A stretch of 64,000 bases of DNA, taken from the NCBI GenBank assembly GCA_017550285.1, contig JAFZPP010000038.1:1-64000 (forward strand), read 5' to 3'. Positions 16,706 to 25,688 of the stretch are shown here, piece by piece. Position numbers and translations under genes: made by a program. The notes under the pieces were generated by a model. That model was given only the letters and a program-made list of their open reading frames with translations. It was not told where the DNA came from and made no database searches. This stretch comes from Oscillospiraceae bacterium (GTDB taxonomy: Bacteria; Bacillota; Clostridia; Oscillospirales; Ruminococcaceae). Position 1 is the first letter of the stretch. Every line of letters begins with the position of its first letter.

Positions 16706-17644
16706 TCAGTGTTCCTTCTTCTGCTTGCAGACCATAGCAGCAGCACCGGCAATCATCAGACCTGCGGCAGCAACACCGACACCGGCATCACCGGTCTTGG
16801 TTGCAGTTGTCGTCGAGGTATTGGATGCGGGCTTTTTGGTGGTCTGTGTGACACCGTTCTCGCGGCTTGCCGTAGTCGGCTCGCTGCCCGGATCCTGACG
16901 GTCGGTCTTGCTGGTGTTGGACACCGTGGAGACATCGGTCTGGATCGAGGTGGTCACAGTGGCGGTCGGCGTCGTGCTCGAAGAAATCTTCGTGCTTTCA
17001 GACTTGCTGGTGGTCGGCTCAGAGCTAACCGTCGTCTTGGACGTCGTCACCGTCGTAACAGAAGTAGCCGTGGTTGTCGTCGCTGCCGGAAGCTGAATAC
17101 GAATCCAGCCGTTGACAGCATTGTATGCAACCGGATCGGTTTTTGCATCGAGGAACTTATCAACATCCAGCGTCAGCGGGTAAACCGTACCCTCCTTTGC
17201 ATCCTCCGGAACAACAAACTTTGCGGTATAAATTGCACCGTCTCTTTCGCAGTTATCCATACCGGACGAAGCATAGCCGATCAAATGCTTATCAAAATTG
17301 ATACTTCCGCCTTTGGTCAGACCGTAGCTTGCGTCGCCCCATGTCAGATCGGGCTTTTTGCCGTCCTCAGTGAGGACAGGCGTGAGCGCGCTGTCATAGG
17401 TCAGGGAGATACCGCTCGGAGCGTAACCCGTATTATTCTTCAGCATAACGCGGAAAGAAACCGTCTCACCGGGTTCTGCATATACCTCATCTGCAATAAT
17501 GTTTGTTACACCGTTTTTCAGCTCGGAAGCGCGGTCACCGAGGTCAACCTGCTTAAAAGCGAGGACACTCACTGCGCTTGCAGCCAATCCAACCGCAGCA
17601 GTCATACTGCTTACGATTGCGATCACCTTTTTCAAAGCTCTCAT
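16706..17644 (-). CDS. scaE: ScaE-like wall-anchored single-cohesin scaffoldin
   Basis: 312 aa. Signal peptide (about 1-29), one cohesin (about 33-185), a 95-residue Thr/Ser linker, and a C-terminal sorting signal: KTGD, a hydrophobic helix and the tail KQKKEH. The sortase motif is a KTGD type rather than LPXTG. In R. flavefaciens the ScaE cohesin receives the X-dockerin of ScaB and fixes the cellulosome to the wall. Its place as last gene of this cluster supports the same role. AAAAGGAG precedes the ATG. A terminator-like hairpin lies directly before it. Confidence 0.88.
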   Translation of the reverse strand: MRALKKVIAIVSSMTAAVGLAASAVSVLAFKQVDLGDRASELKNGVTNIIADEVYAEPGETVSFRVMLKNNTGYAPSGISLTYDSALTPVLTEDGKKPDLTWGDASYGLTKGGSINFDKHLIGYASSGMDNCERDGAIYTAKFVVPEDAKEGTVYPLTLDVDKFLDAKTDPVAYNAVNGWIRIQLPAATTTTATSVTTVTTSKTTVSSEPTTSKSESTKISSSTTPTATVTTSIQTDVSTVSNTSKTDRQDPGSEPTTASRENGVTQTTKKPASNTSTTTATKTGDAGVGVAAAGLMIAGAAAMVCKQKKEH

Positions 17645-17664
17645 CGAAACACTCCTTTTCTCTG

Positions 17665-17703
17665 TAAAAAACGGGCAGGGCAGAGACTGCTCTGCCCGTT
17701 TTT
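17665..17703 (-). terminator. Internal terminator or attenuator between scaB and scaE
   Basis: Stem AACGGGCAG/CTGCCCGTT (17670-17700) followed on the minus strand by TTTTTTA, ending 5-6 bp before the scaE ribosome binding site. No promoter is visible after it, so scaE expression probably depends on read-through. Confidence 0.75.
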
Positions 17704-17720
17704 GCGTGGGTTAAACTGGG

Positions 17721-20700
17721 TTATCCTTCTTTTACGCCGCCGTAGAATTCATCAATCAGGTCATAGCCGACAATCGACTCCCATGTAGTCGTATCAATCA
17801 GCGTGACATACTTTTCAGTATAGTAATTGAGGATATTCTGCGCGTCTTCGACATCGAGGACAGGCGGATCAACCTGCTTGCCGTCCTTGTCTCTGAATGC
17901 GACGTTACCGAGATAGAAGCACAGACCGTCTTCACCCTCGAATTCAGGATCGACCTTCTTCTCAGGATTGATCAGTGCGCTGTCATTAAAGGCAAGAACC
18001 TTCTCGGTGTAGTAGGTCAGAACGAGCTGCGGATCCTCAGCGGAAACGACGTTGTCGAGGTTGACATCGCCCTTGACGCCGATATAGATCTTGAACTCGC
18101 CGAATTCGACCGGCTCGCCGTTGTTGATGTTGAAGTCCGGATCAGACTGCTCAGACGGGAAGTAGTACGCCTTGACAGGATACTTGTTGGCATGTGTTGC
18201 CTTGAGCTCCTGCTCAGCGGTGTAGTTCTCGCCGAACTGTGCCTTGATCTCGTTCTCCCAAACCTTCTTCGGTCCGTCCTCAGTCTCCTTCGGATGCGTG
18301 TAAGCACTTGCATCGAGCGTCTTGGTCTCGAACGGCTTGACGCCGCCCGGAATCTCGCCGGTCTCTGCGTCATACTTTACGTGGACAAGCTCAACACCCT
18401 TTTCGTTGACGAAGTAGCCTTCATCGTTGATGTAGAACTTGCTGACGGTCAGGGAAGCTGCCAGACCCTTGAGTCCGTTGCTGTCCTTGAAGGTGCGGGT
18501 ATCGTGCGACCAGTAGTTCACACGGGTAGGCGGCTCGAACGTGAACTTGTAGGAAGTAACAACCTTCGGAGTCGTCTCGCTGTTCGGATTCGTCTCAGAC
18601 GTCGGAACAGTTGCGCTCGTGGAAACAGTGCTCTCGGTAGAAACCGTTGCGCTGGTCGAAACAGTGCTCTGCGTAGAAACAGTTGCGCTGGTGGAAACAG
18701 TGCTCTCGGTAGAGCCTGTGCCGCTGGTCGAAACAGTGCTCTCGGTGGAGCCTGTGCCGCTGGTCGAAACAGTGCTCTCGGTGGAACCTGTGCCGCTGGT
18801 CGAAACAGTGCTCTGCGTAGAAACAGTTGCGCTGGTCGAGACAGAGCTCTCGGTCGAACCGTTTGCGCTGGTCGAAACAGTTGCGCTGGTGGAAACAGTG
18901 GTGCTTTCCTTCGTTACCTCAGGATCAATGGTAATCGAACCGTCGAGTTCCTGATGCTTGAGGAGGTTACGCTCCGTATCGGAAGCAGAAACGCTGTCCT
19001 TCACGAAGGTGACCGGATACTCGATGCCTGCCGGAACGCCAGCCGGAACGTCGATCAGCAGCGTTGCGATCGTTGCACCGACCTTTGCGGTCTGGTTTGC
19101 ACCGTCAGCGGAAGCCCAGACCAGAACGCGCTTGCTGTTGTCCCAAGTGAACTCGCCGTTTGCGCTGGTATAAGCATCGCCGTACTCAATGCCGGAAATC
19201 TTGAAGCCGTCCGGAACTGCAAACTCCATGGTGAAGCCTGCTGTGCCCGTATCGTACCAGACATATACCGGAACCTTCGCGGTGGTACCTGCCGCAGCTT
19301 TCACCTTTGCAATCTGGTAAACGACGTTGCCGACGTTGGCAACCGGCGTGGTGGAAGTTTCAGACTTGCTGCTGTCGGAGACAGTACCGCTGGTGGAAAC
19401 AGTGCTCACGGTGGAGCCTGTGCCGCTGGTGGAAACAGTGCTCTCGGTAGAGCCTGTGCCGCTGGTCGAAACAGTGCTCTCGGCGGAGCCTGTGCCGCTG
19501 GTCGAAACAGTGCTCTCGGTAGAGCCTGTGCCGCTGGTCGAAACAGTGCTCTCGGTGGAACCTGTGCCGCTGGTCGAAACAGTGCTCTCGGTAGAGCCTG
19601 TGCCGCTGGTCGAAACAGTTGCGCTTGTAGATGCTGTAGAATCAGTAGACTGCGTGGACTCGCTGGTGGATTCAGTCGGCGTTGTGCCTACCTTGACCCA
19701 GCCGTTCTCCTTCTCGATGACAAGTGCGACACCTGCCTTATCGGAAGAATCGAAGTTCACGAATCTGACCGGATAAGTACCTTCCTCTTCCGGAGCGGTA
19801 AATACCAGATACAGAACCACTGCATCGTCAGCTGCCTTCTGGTTTTCACCGTTGGCATCTGCCCAGACAACGATCTGCTTGTTGATGTTCAGCGTTGCGT
19901 TGCCGGTATAGGCTTTGCCTGCCCACTCAAAACCGGTGAACGTGAGGTTCTGGTCATAAGCGAACTCGACATTGAAGCCTGCGGTACCGGTATCACCCTT
20001 AACGGTAACCGGAACCTTAACGGTTGCGCCCTTATCGCAGGTTTCCTTGCCGATGATCCAGTTTGCAGAGCCTGCATTCGGATCCTTGACAATGACCTTG
20101 CCGTCCTGCTTTGTCAGAGCGAGGAACGCACCGTCTTCATTGGAAACAGAGAGATCCTTGAAGGTGACAGGATATTCACCAGCCTGTGCCGGAGCGGTGT
20201 AGAGGAGGTAGAGGACGACTGCGTCGTTCGCTGCCTTCTGGTTTGCGCCGTTCGCATCTGCCCAGACAACGATCTTCTTGTTGGTGTTAATGGTAGCAGT
20301 GCCGGTATAGCCCTTGCCCCACTCAACACCGGTGAAGGTGAGCTTGCTGTCGTTTGCAAATTCGACGCTGAAGCCTGCGGAGCCGGTATCACCCTGAACG
20401 GTGACCGGAACCTTGACCTGTGCGCCAGCCTCTGCAACTTCCTCACCGATGATCCATGTAGCAGAACCTGCCTTCGGATCGGTGACGATGACTGCGCCGT
20501 TCTCCTTCGTGACCTTCAGCCATGCGCCGTTTTCGTCGCAGACTTCCAGCGCTGCAAATTCAACAGGATATTCACCTGCTGCTGCCGGAGCGGTAAAGTT
20601 CAGGTAAAGAACAACATCGTTATCCTTTGCCTTCTGGTTTGCATCCGCGCCCCAGACTGCAATGAGTTCCTTGTCATTGATCGTGGCGTCGCCGGTGTAA

Positions 20701-23510
20701 CCCTTTGCCCACTCAATGCCGTCGAACTTCAGTGCCTTGTCAGCCTTGAACTGAACATTGATACCTGCGGTTCCCTCATCACCGGAAACGGTAACCGGAA
20801 CCTTGACCTTTGCATTTGCAGAGACGGTCTCCTTGCCGATTGTCCAGTTGGAGGAACCAACCTTGCCGGTAACGGTAACAGAACCGTTATCCTTGGTCAG
20901 CGTGAGAGCCTTGCCTGCGGTGTTGGTAACTTCGAGACCCTTGAAGGTAACATCATAGGTACCTGCTTCTGCCGGAGCGGTGAAGTTGAGGTACAGGACA
21001 ACAGCGTTGTCCTTAGCCTTCTGGTCTGCGCCGTTTGCATCTGCCCAGACAGCGATTGCGTTCTTGGAGTTCAGGGTTGCCTCACCGGTATAGCCCTCGC
21101 CCCATGTGATACCGTTGAACTTCAGCTTGGTGTCGAAGCCAAACTCTGCAACGATACCTGCGGTACCCTGGTCGCCGGAAACGGTAACCGGAACCTTGAC
21201 GTCTGCGCCTGCCGCAGCAGTTTCCTTGCCGATCTTCCAGCTTGCAGAGCCTGCCGGAACGTCAGCGGTGGTTGCGGTGGTCTTGGTGGATTCGGTGCCG
21301 GAGGTAGACTTAGACTCAGACGTGCTGTCGGTCTTCTCAGAAGAAGACGAAGAAGCGGTGGTCTCGTCGCCGCCGATGTTAATGGTCAGACCGTGGAACA
21401 GGAACTTATGCTCCTTGCCGTCTTCCGTCGGAACGACCTTGTTGTTGATGTTGCTGCCGGTCTTCATGCCGATCGTAGCAGTGCCGGATTCCGGAGCCTT
21501 GATGGTGAAGCTGTAGATGACTGCACCGTCATCAGCAGTCTGACCGTCCTTGTCAGCCATTGCGTAGTTCACTTCGCCGGTGGTCTTTGCATCCTTGGCA
21601 TTGAACTGCGGCGTACCTGCATAAGCAGAGCCCTTCTTTGCCTTGACATACTCAACGCCGGAGAAGTCGAAGGTCATCTGGAGACCTGCGGTGCCCTGAT
21701 CCTGCTTGACCGTCCAGTTAATGGTCAGCTCCTCGCCTGCGGCTGCCTTCATGGTGTTGTTGCCGGTCATATTGTCAGCAACAGCCGTGAAGTCTCCACT
21801 CGCCGGAACGAGGTTGTAGATGATCGTGTTGGTGATATCCACCTTGCTGCCCTCAGTGGAAGCAGTGGAACCCTTGGTGGTGTTCTCTCCGCCGCCGACG
21901 TTAATCGTCAGACCGTGGAACAGGAACTTGTGCTCCTTACCGTCTTCCGTCGGAACAACCTTGTTGTCGTTGCCCATCGGAGCGATTGTTGCGGAGCCGG
22001 ATGCCGGAGCCTTGACGGTGAAGCTGTAGATGACTGCGCCGTCTTCAGCAGTCTGACCGTCCTTGTCAGCCATTGCGTAGTTTACTTCGCCGGTGGTTGC
22101 AGCAGCCTTGGCATTGAACTGCGGCGTACCTGCATAAGCAGAGCCCTTCTTTGCCTTGACATACTCAACGCCGGAGAAGTCGAAGGCCATCTGGAGACCT
22201 GCGGTACCCTGGTCCTTCTTGACTGTCCAGTTAATGGTCAGCTCCTCGCCTGCGGAAGCGGTCATCGTGTTGTTGCCGGTCATATCGTCAGCAACAGCCG
22301 TGAAGTCTCCACTCGCCGGAACGAGGTTGTAGATGATCGTGTTGGTGATATCCACCTTGCTGCCCTCAGTGGAAGCAGTGGTCTTGGTGGTGTTATCTCC
22401 GCCGCTGACGTTAATCGTCAGACCGTGGAACAGGAACTTGTGCTCCTTACCGTCTTCCGTCGGGACAACCTTGTTGTCGTTGCCCATCGGAGCGATTGTT
22501 GCGGAGCCGGATGCCGGAGCCTTGACGGTGAAGCTGTAGATGACCGCGCCGTCTTCAGCAGTCTGACCGTCCTTGTCCGCCATTGCGTAGTTCACTTCGC
22601 CGGTGGTTGCAGCAGCCTTGGCATTGAACTGCGGCGTACCTGCATAAGCAGAGCCCTTCTTTGCCTTGACGTACTCAACGCCGGAGAAGTCGAAGGACAT
22701 CTGGAGACCTGCGGTACCCTGATCCTTCTTGACCGTCCAGTTAATGGTTAGCTCCTCGCCTGCGGAAGCGGTCATCGTGTTGTTGCCGGTCATATTGTCC
22801 GCAACAGCCGTGAAGTCCCCGCTAGCCGGAACGAGGTTATAAATAATCGTGTTGGAAATATCCACTTCGCTGCCCTTGGTGGTCGCGCTTGTGGATTTGG
22901 TGGTATCGGAGGATGAGCTCTTGGTGGTGTCCTCGCCGCCTGCGTCAATCGTCAGACCGTGGAACAGGAACGCATGCTCCTTGCCGTCTTCCGTCGGAAC
23001 AACCTTGTTGTTGATATTGGTGCCCGTCTTCATACCGACAGTCGCCTTGCCGGATTCCGGCGCCTTCACAGTGAAGGTATAGATGACTGCATCATCATCA
23101 GCAGTCTGTCCGTCTTTGTCTGCCATTGCATAGTTTACTTCACCGGTGGTCGCAGCTGCCTTGGCATTGAACTGCGGCGTACCTGCATAAGCAGAGCCCT
23201 TCTTTGCCTTGACATATTCAACACCGGAAAAGTCGAACGTCATCTGGAGACCTGCGGTACCCTGGTCGTTTTTGACCGTCCAGTTGATCGCCAGCTCTTC
23301 ACCCGGGGTAACCTTTACGAGGTTGTTGTCTTTGGAATCGACAGCAGCCGGCGTATAGTCCTTACCCTGCGGGACAAGGTCATAGACGATCGTATTTGCA
23401 GGTGCGTCAGCTTTCACTGTCGCCGCAGATGCAGTAATCCCCGGAAAAGCTCCCAGCAGTGACGTTGCAGCAAGGCACAAGGAAGACAGAGCCGAAATAA
23501 GTCTCTTCAT
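17721..23510 (-). CDS. scaB: ScaB-like primary scaffoldin with nine cohesins and an X-dockerin
   Basis: 1929 aa, secreted. Signal peptide about 1-29. Cohesins 1-4 (about 39-191, 219-367, 390-538, 560-712) are nearly identical to each other and to the ScaA cohesin. Cohesins 5-8 (about 750-1273) are a second type. Linker 1 (about 1276-1386), cohesin 9 of the second type (about 1393-1531), linker 2 (about 1533-1643), X module, then a dockerin (about 1813-1925) with a long insert between its two repeats. R. flavefaciens ScaB has the same plan: some cohesins take enzymes, others take the ScaA dockerin, and the X-dockerin binds ScaE. Start at ATG 23510 with AAAGGGAT, opening the signal peptide; an upstream extension is not plausible. 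Confidence 0.95.
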   Translation of the reverse strand: MKRLISALSSLCLAATSLLGAFPGITASAATVKADAPANTIVYDLVPQGKDYTPAAVDSKDNNLVKVTPGEELAINWTVKNDQGTAGLQMTFDFSGVEYVKAKKGSAYAGTPQFNAKAAATTGEVNYAMADKDGQTADDDAVIYTFTVKAPESGKATVGMKTGTNINNKVVPTEDGKEHAFLFHGLTIDAGGEDTTKSSSSDTTKSTSATTKGSEVDISNTIIYNLVPASGDFTAVADNMTGNNTMTASAGEELTINWTVKKDQGTAGLQMSFDFSGVEYVKAKKGSAYAGTPQFNAKAAATTGEVNYAMADKDGQTAEDGAVIYSFTVKAPASGSATIAPMGNDNKVVPTEDGKEHKFLFHGLTINVSGGDNTTKTTASTEGSKVDITNTIIYNLVPASGDFTAVADDMTGNNTMTASAGEELTINWTVKKDQGTAGLQMAFDFSGVEYVKAKKGSAYAGTPQFNAKAAATTGEVNYAMADKDGQTAEDGAVIYSFTVKAPASGSATIAPMGNDNKVVPTEDGKEHKFLFHGLTINVGGGENTTKGSTASTEGSKVDITNTIIYNLVPASGDFTAVADNMTGNNTMKAAAGEELTINWTVKQDQGTAGLQMTFDFSGVEYVKAKKGSAYAGTPQFNAKDAKTTGEVNYAMADKDGQTADDGAVIYSFTIKAPESGTATIGMKTGSNINNKVVPTEDGKEHKFLFHGLTINIGGDETTASSSSSEKTDSTSESKSTSGTESTKTTATTADVPAGSASWKIGKETAAAGADVKVPVTVSGDQGTAGIVAEFGFDTKLKFNGITWGEGYTGEATLNSKNAIAVWADANGADQKAKDNAVVLYLNFTAPAEAGTYDVTFKGLEVTNTAGKALTLTKDNGSVTVTGKVGSSNWTIGKETVSANAKVKVPVTVSGDEGTAGINVQFKADKALKFDGIEWAKGYTGDATINDKELIAVWGADANQKAKDNDVVLYLNFTAPAAAGEYPVEFAALEVCDENGAWLKVTKENGAVIVTDPKAGSATWIIGEEVAEAGAQVKVPVTVQGDTGSAGFSVEFANDSKLTFTGVEWGKGYTGTATINTNKKIVVWADANGANQKAANDAVVLYLLYTAPAQAGEYPVTFKDLSVSNEDGAFLALTKQDGKVIVKDPNAGSANWIIGKETCDKGATVKVPVTVKGDTGTAGFNVEFAYDQNLTFTGFEWAGKAYTGNATLNINKQIVVWADANGENQKAADDAVVLYLVFTAPEEEGTYPVRFVNFDSSDKAGVALVIEKENGWVKVGTTPTESTSESTQSTDSTASTSATVSTSGTGSTESTVSTSGTGSTESTVSTSGTGSTESTVSTSGTGSAESTVSTSGTGSTESTVSTSGTGSTVSTVSTSGTVSDSSKSETSTTPVANVGNVVYQIAKVKAAAGTTAKVPVYVWYDTGTAGFTMEFAVPDGFKISGIEYGDAYTSANGEFTWDNSKRVLVWASADGANQTAKVGATIATLLIDVPAGVPAGIEYPVTFVKDSVSASDTERNLLKHQELDGSITIDPEVTKESTTVSTSATVSTSANGSTESSVSTSATVSTQSTVSTSGTGSTESTVSTSGTGSTESTVSTSGTGSTESTVSTSATVSTQSTVSTSATVSTESTVSTSATVPTSETNPNSETTPKVVTSYKFTFEPPTRVNYWSHDTRTFKDSNGLKGLAASLTVSKFYINDEGYFVNEKGVELVHVKYDAETGEIPGGVKPFETKTLDASAYTHPKETEDGPKKVWENEIKAQFGENYTAEQELKATHANKYPVKAYYFPSEQSDPDFNINNGEPVEFGEFKIYIGVKGDVNLDNVVSAEDPQLVLTYYTEKVLAFNDSALINPEKKVDPEFEGEDGLCFYLGNVAFRDKDGKQVDPPVLDVEDAQNILNYYTEKYVTLIDTTTWESIVGYDLIDEFYGGVKEG
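18600..18905. repeat. Minisatellite coding for ScaB linker 2
   Basis: Imperfect tandem copies of a 36-bp unit, each encoding 12 residues of the STVSTSGTGSTE type, with shorter variants (SATVSTQ). The linker joins cohesin 9 to the X module. Confidence 0.85.
19380..19650. repeat. Minisatellite coding for ScaB linker 1
   Basis: At least six tandem copies of the 36-bp unit also found in linker 2, differing by one or two bases. It joins cohesins 8 and 9. Copy number is expected to vary between strains. Confidence 0.85.
21370..22850. repeat. 513-bp tandem repeats encoding ScaB cohesins 2-4
   Basis: Three consecutive cohesin-plus-linker units recur with a period of 513 bp and only scattered differences. 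A boundary segment starts at 21789 and again at 22302. Such identity among paralogous domains implies recent duplication or gene conversion. Confidence 0.8.
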
Positions 23511-23527
23511 CTTTATCCCTTTCTGGA

Positions 23528-23561
23528 TTATGTGCGCAGAGAATTCACTCCGCGCACATAA
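23528..23561 (-). promoter_or_regulatory. mRNA hairpin between scaA and scaB
   Basis: Perfect 10-bp stem TTATGTGCGC/GCGCACATAA with a 14-nt loop, just before the scaB ribosome binding site and without a T run. A stabilising or processing hairpin is more likely than a terminator. Confidence 0.6.
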
Positions 23562-23607
23562 AACCGTCAACTAAATTCTGTTTTCTGCCCTCTGGGCAGC
23601 TTTCTGA

Positions 23608-25446
23608 TTACTTCTTCGGAAGAACGTCAATCAGCTTTGCCAGGTACTCCTTGATTGCGCTGGAGTCGCCCTGACCGATCTTGCCGTCGCCGTCGCACTC
23701 AGCGTTCTTCAGACCCTGCTCGGAAACCTCAGCGGTCTTTGCGAGGTATCTGTTGAGGAGAACGACGTCGTTGATCTGAACCTGACCGTTGCAGTTCACG
23801 TCACCAGGCAGAACAGTACCGGTCTTGGTCTCAGACTTGGAATCAGAAGAAGAAGCGGTGGTCTCAGAAGAGGTCGGCTTCGTATCGGAAGAAGCAGTGG
23901 TCTCAGAAGAGGTCGGCTTCGTATCGGAAGAAGCGGTGGTCTCAGAAGAGGTCGGCTTGTCAACATTGATCGTCAGACCGTGGAACAGGAACTCGTGCTT
24001 CTTGCCGTCCTCAGTCGGAACAACCTTGTTGTTGACGTTATCGCCGGTCTTCGGGCCGATCGTTGCAGAACCGGATTCCGGAGCCTTAATCGTGAAGGTG
24101 TAGATGACTGCATCGTCTTCAGCAGTCTGACCGTCCTTGTCAGCCATTGCGTAGTTGATTTCGCCGGTGGTCGCTGCTTCCTTGGCATTGAACTGCGGCG
24201 TACCGGAGTAAGCGGAGCCCTTCTTTGCCTTGGAGTAGGTAACGCCGGAGAAGTCGAAGGTCATCTGGAGACCTGCGGTACCCTGGTCGTTCTTAACGGT
24301 CCAGTTGATCTTGAGCTCTTCGCCCGGCTCAGCGGTCATGGTGTTGTTGCCGGTCATATCATCAGCAACCTTAGTGCAATCCTTGTCAGCCGGAACGAGG
24401 TTGTAGATGATGGTGTTCTTGATATCAACCTTGCTGCCCTCGGTGGAAGAAGCAGTGGTCTTCGACTCAGAGGAAGAAGACGGCTTCGTGTCGGAGGTAG
24501 CGGTGGTCTCAGAAGTAGACGGCTTCGTATCGCTCGGCGTGCCGACGGTGATAACCAGTGGCTCGGTCTTGAAGGTCTTCTCGACGGTCTTGCCGCCCTC
24601 GACACCGGAGACCTTGGACTTTGCGGAGGTCTTCTTGGAGTCGTCGATTTCCTTGTAGGAACCGTCAGTCTGCTTCTCGAAGAGGGAAGCCGGTGCGCAG
24701 TTATAGAACTGCTTGGTGTAAACATCGAGCGTATAGGTGCCTGCCGGCAGATCAGCCGGAAGGTCCAGATCGAAGGACAGGAAAGCGGTGTCATATGCCC
24801 ACTTCTCATCCTTGGTCCATGTCTCAACGGTGGTGTAGTCAGTCAGATCATCCGGCTTGCCTGCTGCAACCCATGCATCGTAAGAGTCGATGTTGTGAGG
24901 GCCGTTTCCGCGCGGATTCTCATCAGCTGCCTGGAAGTTGATTGCGTGAGCAGCCTGATAGGAGATGTTGAATGCATCCGGCGTGAAGGTGCAGACCTGG
25001 CCGTTGTTGTAGTAACCTGCGCCGCTGGTGTCACCCTCAGCCTCTTCGTAACCGTAAGCACCGGAATCGAGGCAGATCTTGGTCTTCTTGTCTGCCCAGG
25101 AAGAATTCTTCGCGGTGATGCCGTAGTTGCTGAATGCATACTTATAGTTTGCGTACTCCTTGCCGCCCTGGTCCTTAACGGTACCCTTACCGAGGGTCTC
25201 GTCGCCGTTAATCGCCATCTTCAGAGCGAGGCTGTGGAAGCCGCTGGACTGCGGAATGTAAATCGAAACAGGAACGGTTGTGCCGCCCTTTTCGACAGTG
25301 ACCTCATTTTTACCATTGGATCTGAACGAAATAATCGTATCATCGACCTTACCGTTTGTTGCAGCGTCTGCACTGAAAGCCAGAGCGCCGCCCATAGCCG
25401 TCGCTGCGAGTACGAGCGACGAAAGAGCAGAGATGAATTTCTTCAT
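23608..25446 (-). CDS. scaA: ScaA-like enzyme-binding scaffoldin
   Basis: 612 aa, secreted. Signal peptide 1-29. A long divergent cohesin-like domain (about 32-290). A Ser/Thr linker. A cohesin (about 345-497) almost identical to ScaB cohesins 1-4. A second linker with TSSETTASSDTKP repeats. A dockerin (about 548-610) with calcium loops NCNGQVQIND and CDGDGKIGQGD. In R. flavefaciens, ScaA carries the enzymes and its dockerin plugs into ScaB. The same is inferred here. AAAGGA lies 11 bp before the ATG. The gene follows scaC after a 178-bp leader (25447-25688 including structured stems) and precedes scaB by 97 bp. Confidence 0.92.
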   Translation of the reverse strand: MKKFISALSSLVLAATAMGGALAFSADAATNGKVDDTIISFRSNGKNEVTVEKGGTTVPVSIYIPQSSGFHSLALKMAINGDETLGKGTVKDQGGKEYANYKYAFSNYGITAKNSSWADKKTKICLDSGAYGYEEAEGDTSGAGYYNNGQVCTFTPDAFNISYQAAHAINFQAADENPRGNGPHNIDSYDAWVAAGKPDDLTDYTTVETWTKDEKWAYDTAFLSFDLDLPADLPAGTYTLDVYTKQFYNCAPASLFEKQTDGSYKEIDDSKKTSAKSKVSGVEGGKTVEKTFKTEPLVITVGTPSDTKPSTSETTATSDTKPSSSSESKTTASSTEGSKVDIKNTIIYNLVPADKDCTKVADDMTGNNTMTAEPGEELKINWTVKNDQGTAGLQMTFDFSGVTYSKAKKGSAYSGTPQFNAKEAATTGEINYAMADKDGQTAEDDAVIYTFTIKAPESGSATIGPKTGDNVNNKVVPTEDGKKHEFLFHGLTINVDKPTSSETTASSDTKPTSSETTASSDTKPTSSETTASSSDSKSETKTGTVLPGDVNCNGQVQINDVVLLNRYLAKTAEVSEQGLKNAECDGDGKIGQGDSSAIKEYLAKLIDVLPKK

Positions 25447-25688
25447 GACAACTTAATCCTTTCTGGTCTGATACCGTGAAAGCCGCCTTCCCGGTTCAAA
25501 CGCATTTGTTTATTTGGTTTTGTTGGGTTTGTCTTCGGCGATTCTCCGTCGGCATGCTCCCGGCGGAGCGTGCGGCTCATTGCCGACCACGAAATGTTGC
25601 AGTAGATACGCGCCTTGCGGCCGCATATCACGGAGCATGGAATCATTCAGCTTACCCGTGCGTCTGTTGATTCCCCGTGGGTGAGCTC
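25447..25688 (-). promoter_or_regulatory. Structured untranslated region between scaC and scaA
   Basis: No ORF and no promoter are seen in these 242 bp. As minus-strand RNA it can form GATATGCG/CGCGTATC (25605-25612 with 25622-25629) and a nested stem GTCGGCA/TGCCGAC (25548-25554 with 25581-25587) enclosing GCTCC/GGAGC with a 4-nt loop. I could not match it to a riboswitch class. It may be a processing or stability element or a new leader RNA. Confidence 0.5.

Noticed and set aside
18600-19650. CRISPR-like periodic repeats
   Set aside because: The units are contiguous, in frame and encode the ScaB linkers. There are no spacers and no cas genes.
18192-22751. A 1519-codon open frame on the plus strand
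   Set aside because: It is antisense to scaB. Its protein is low complexity and mirrors the cohesin repeats, and there is no ribosome binding site. Long antisense frames are common here because codon use is biased.
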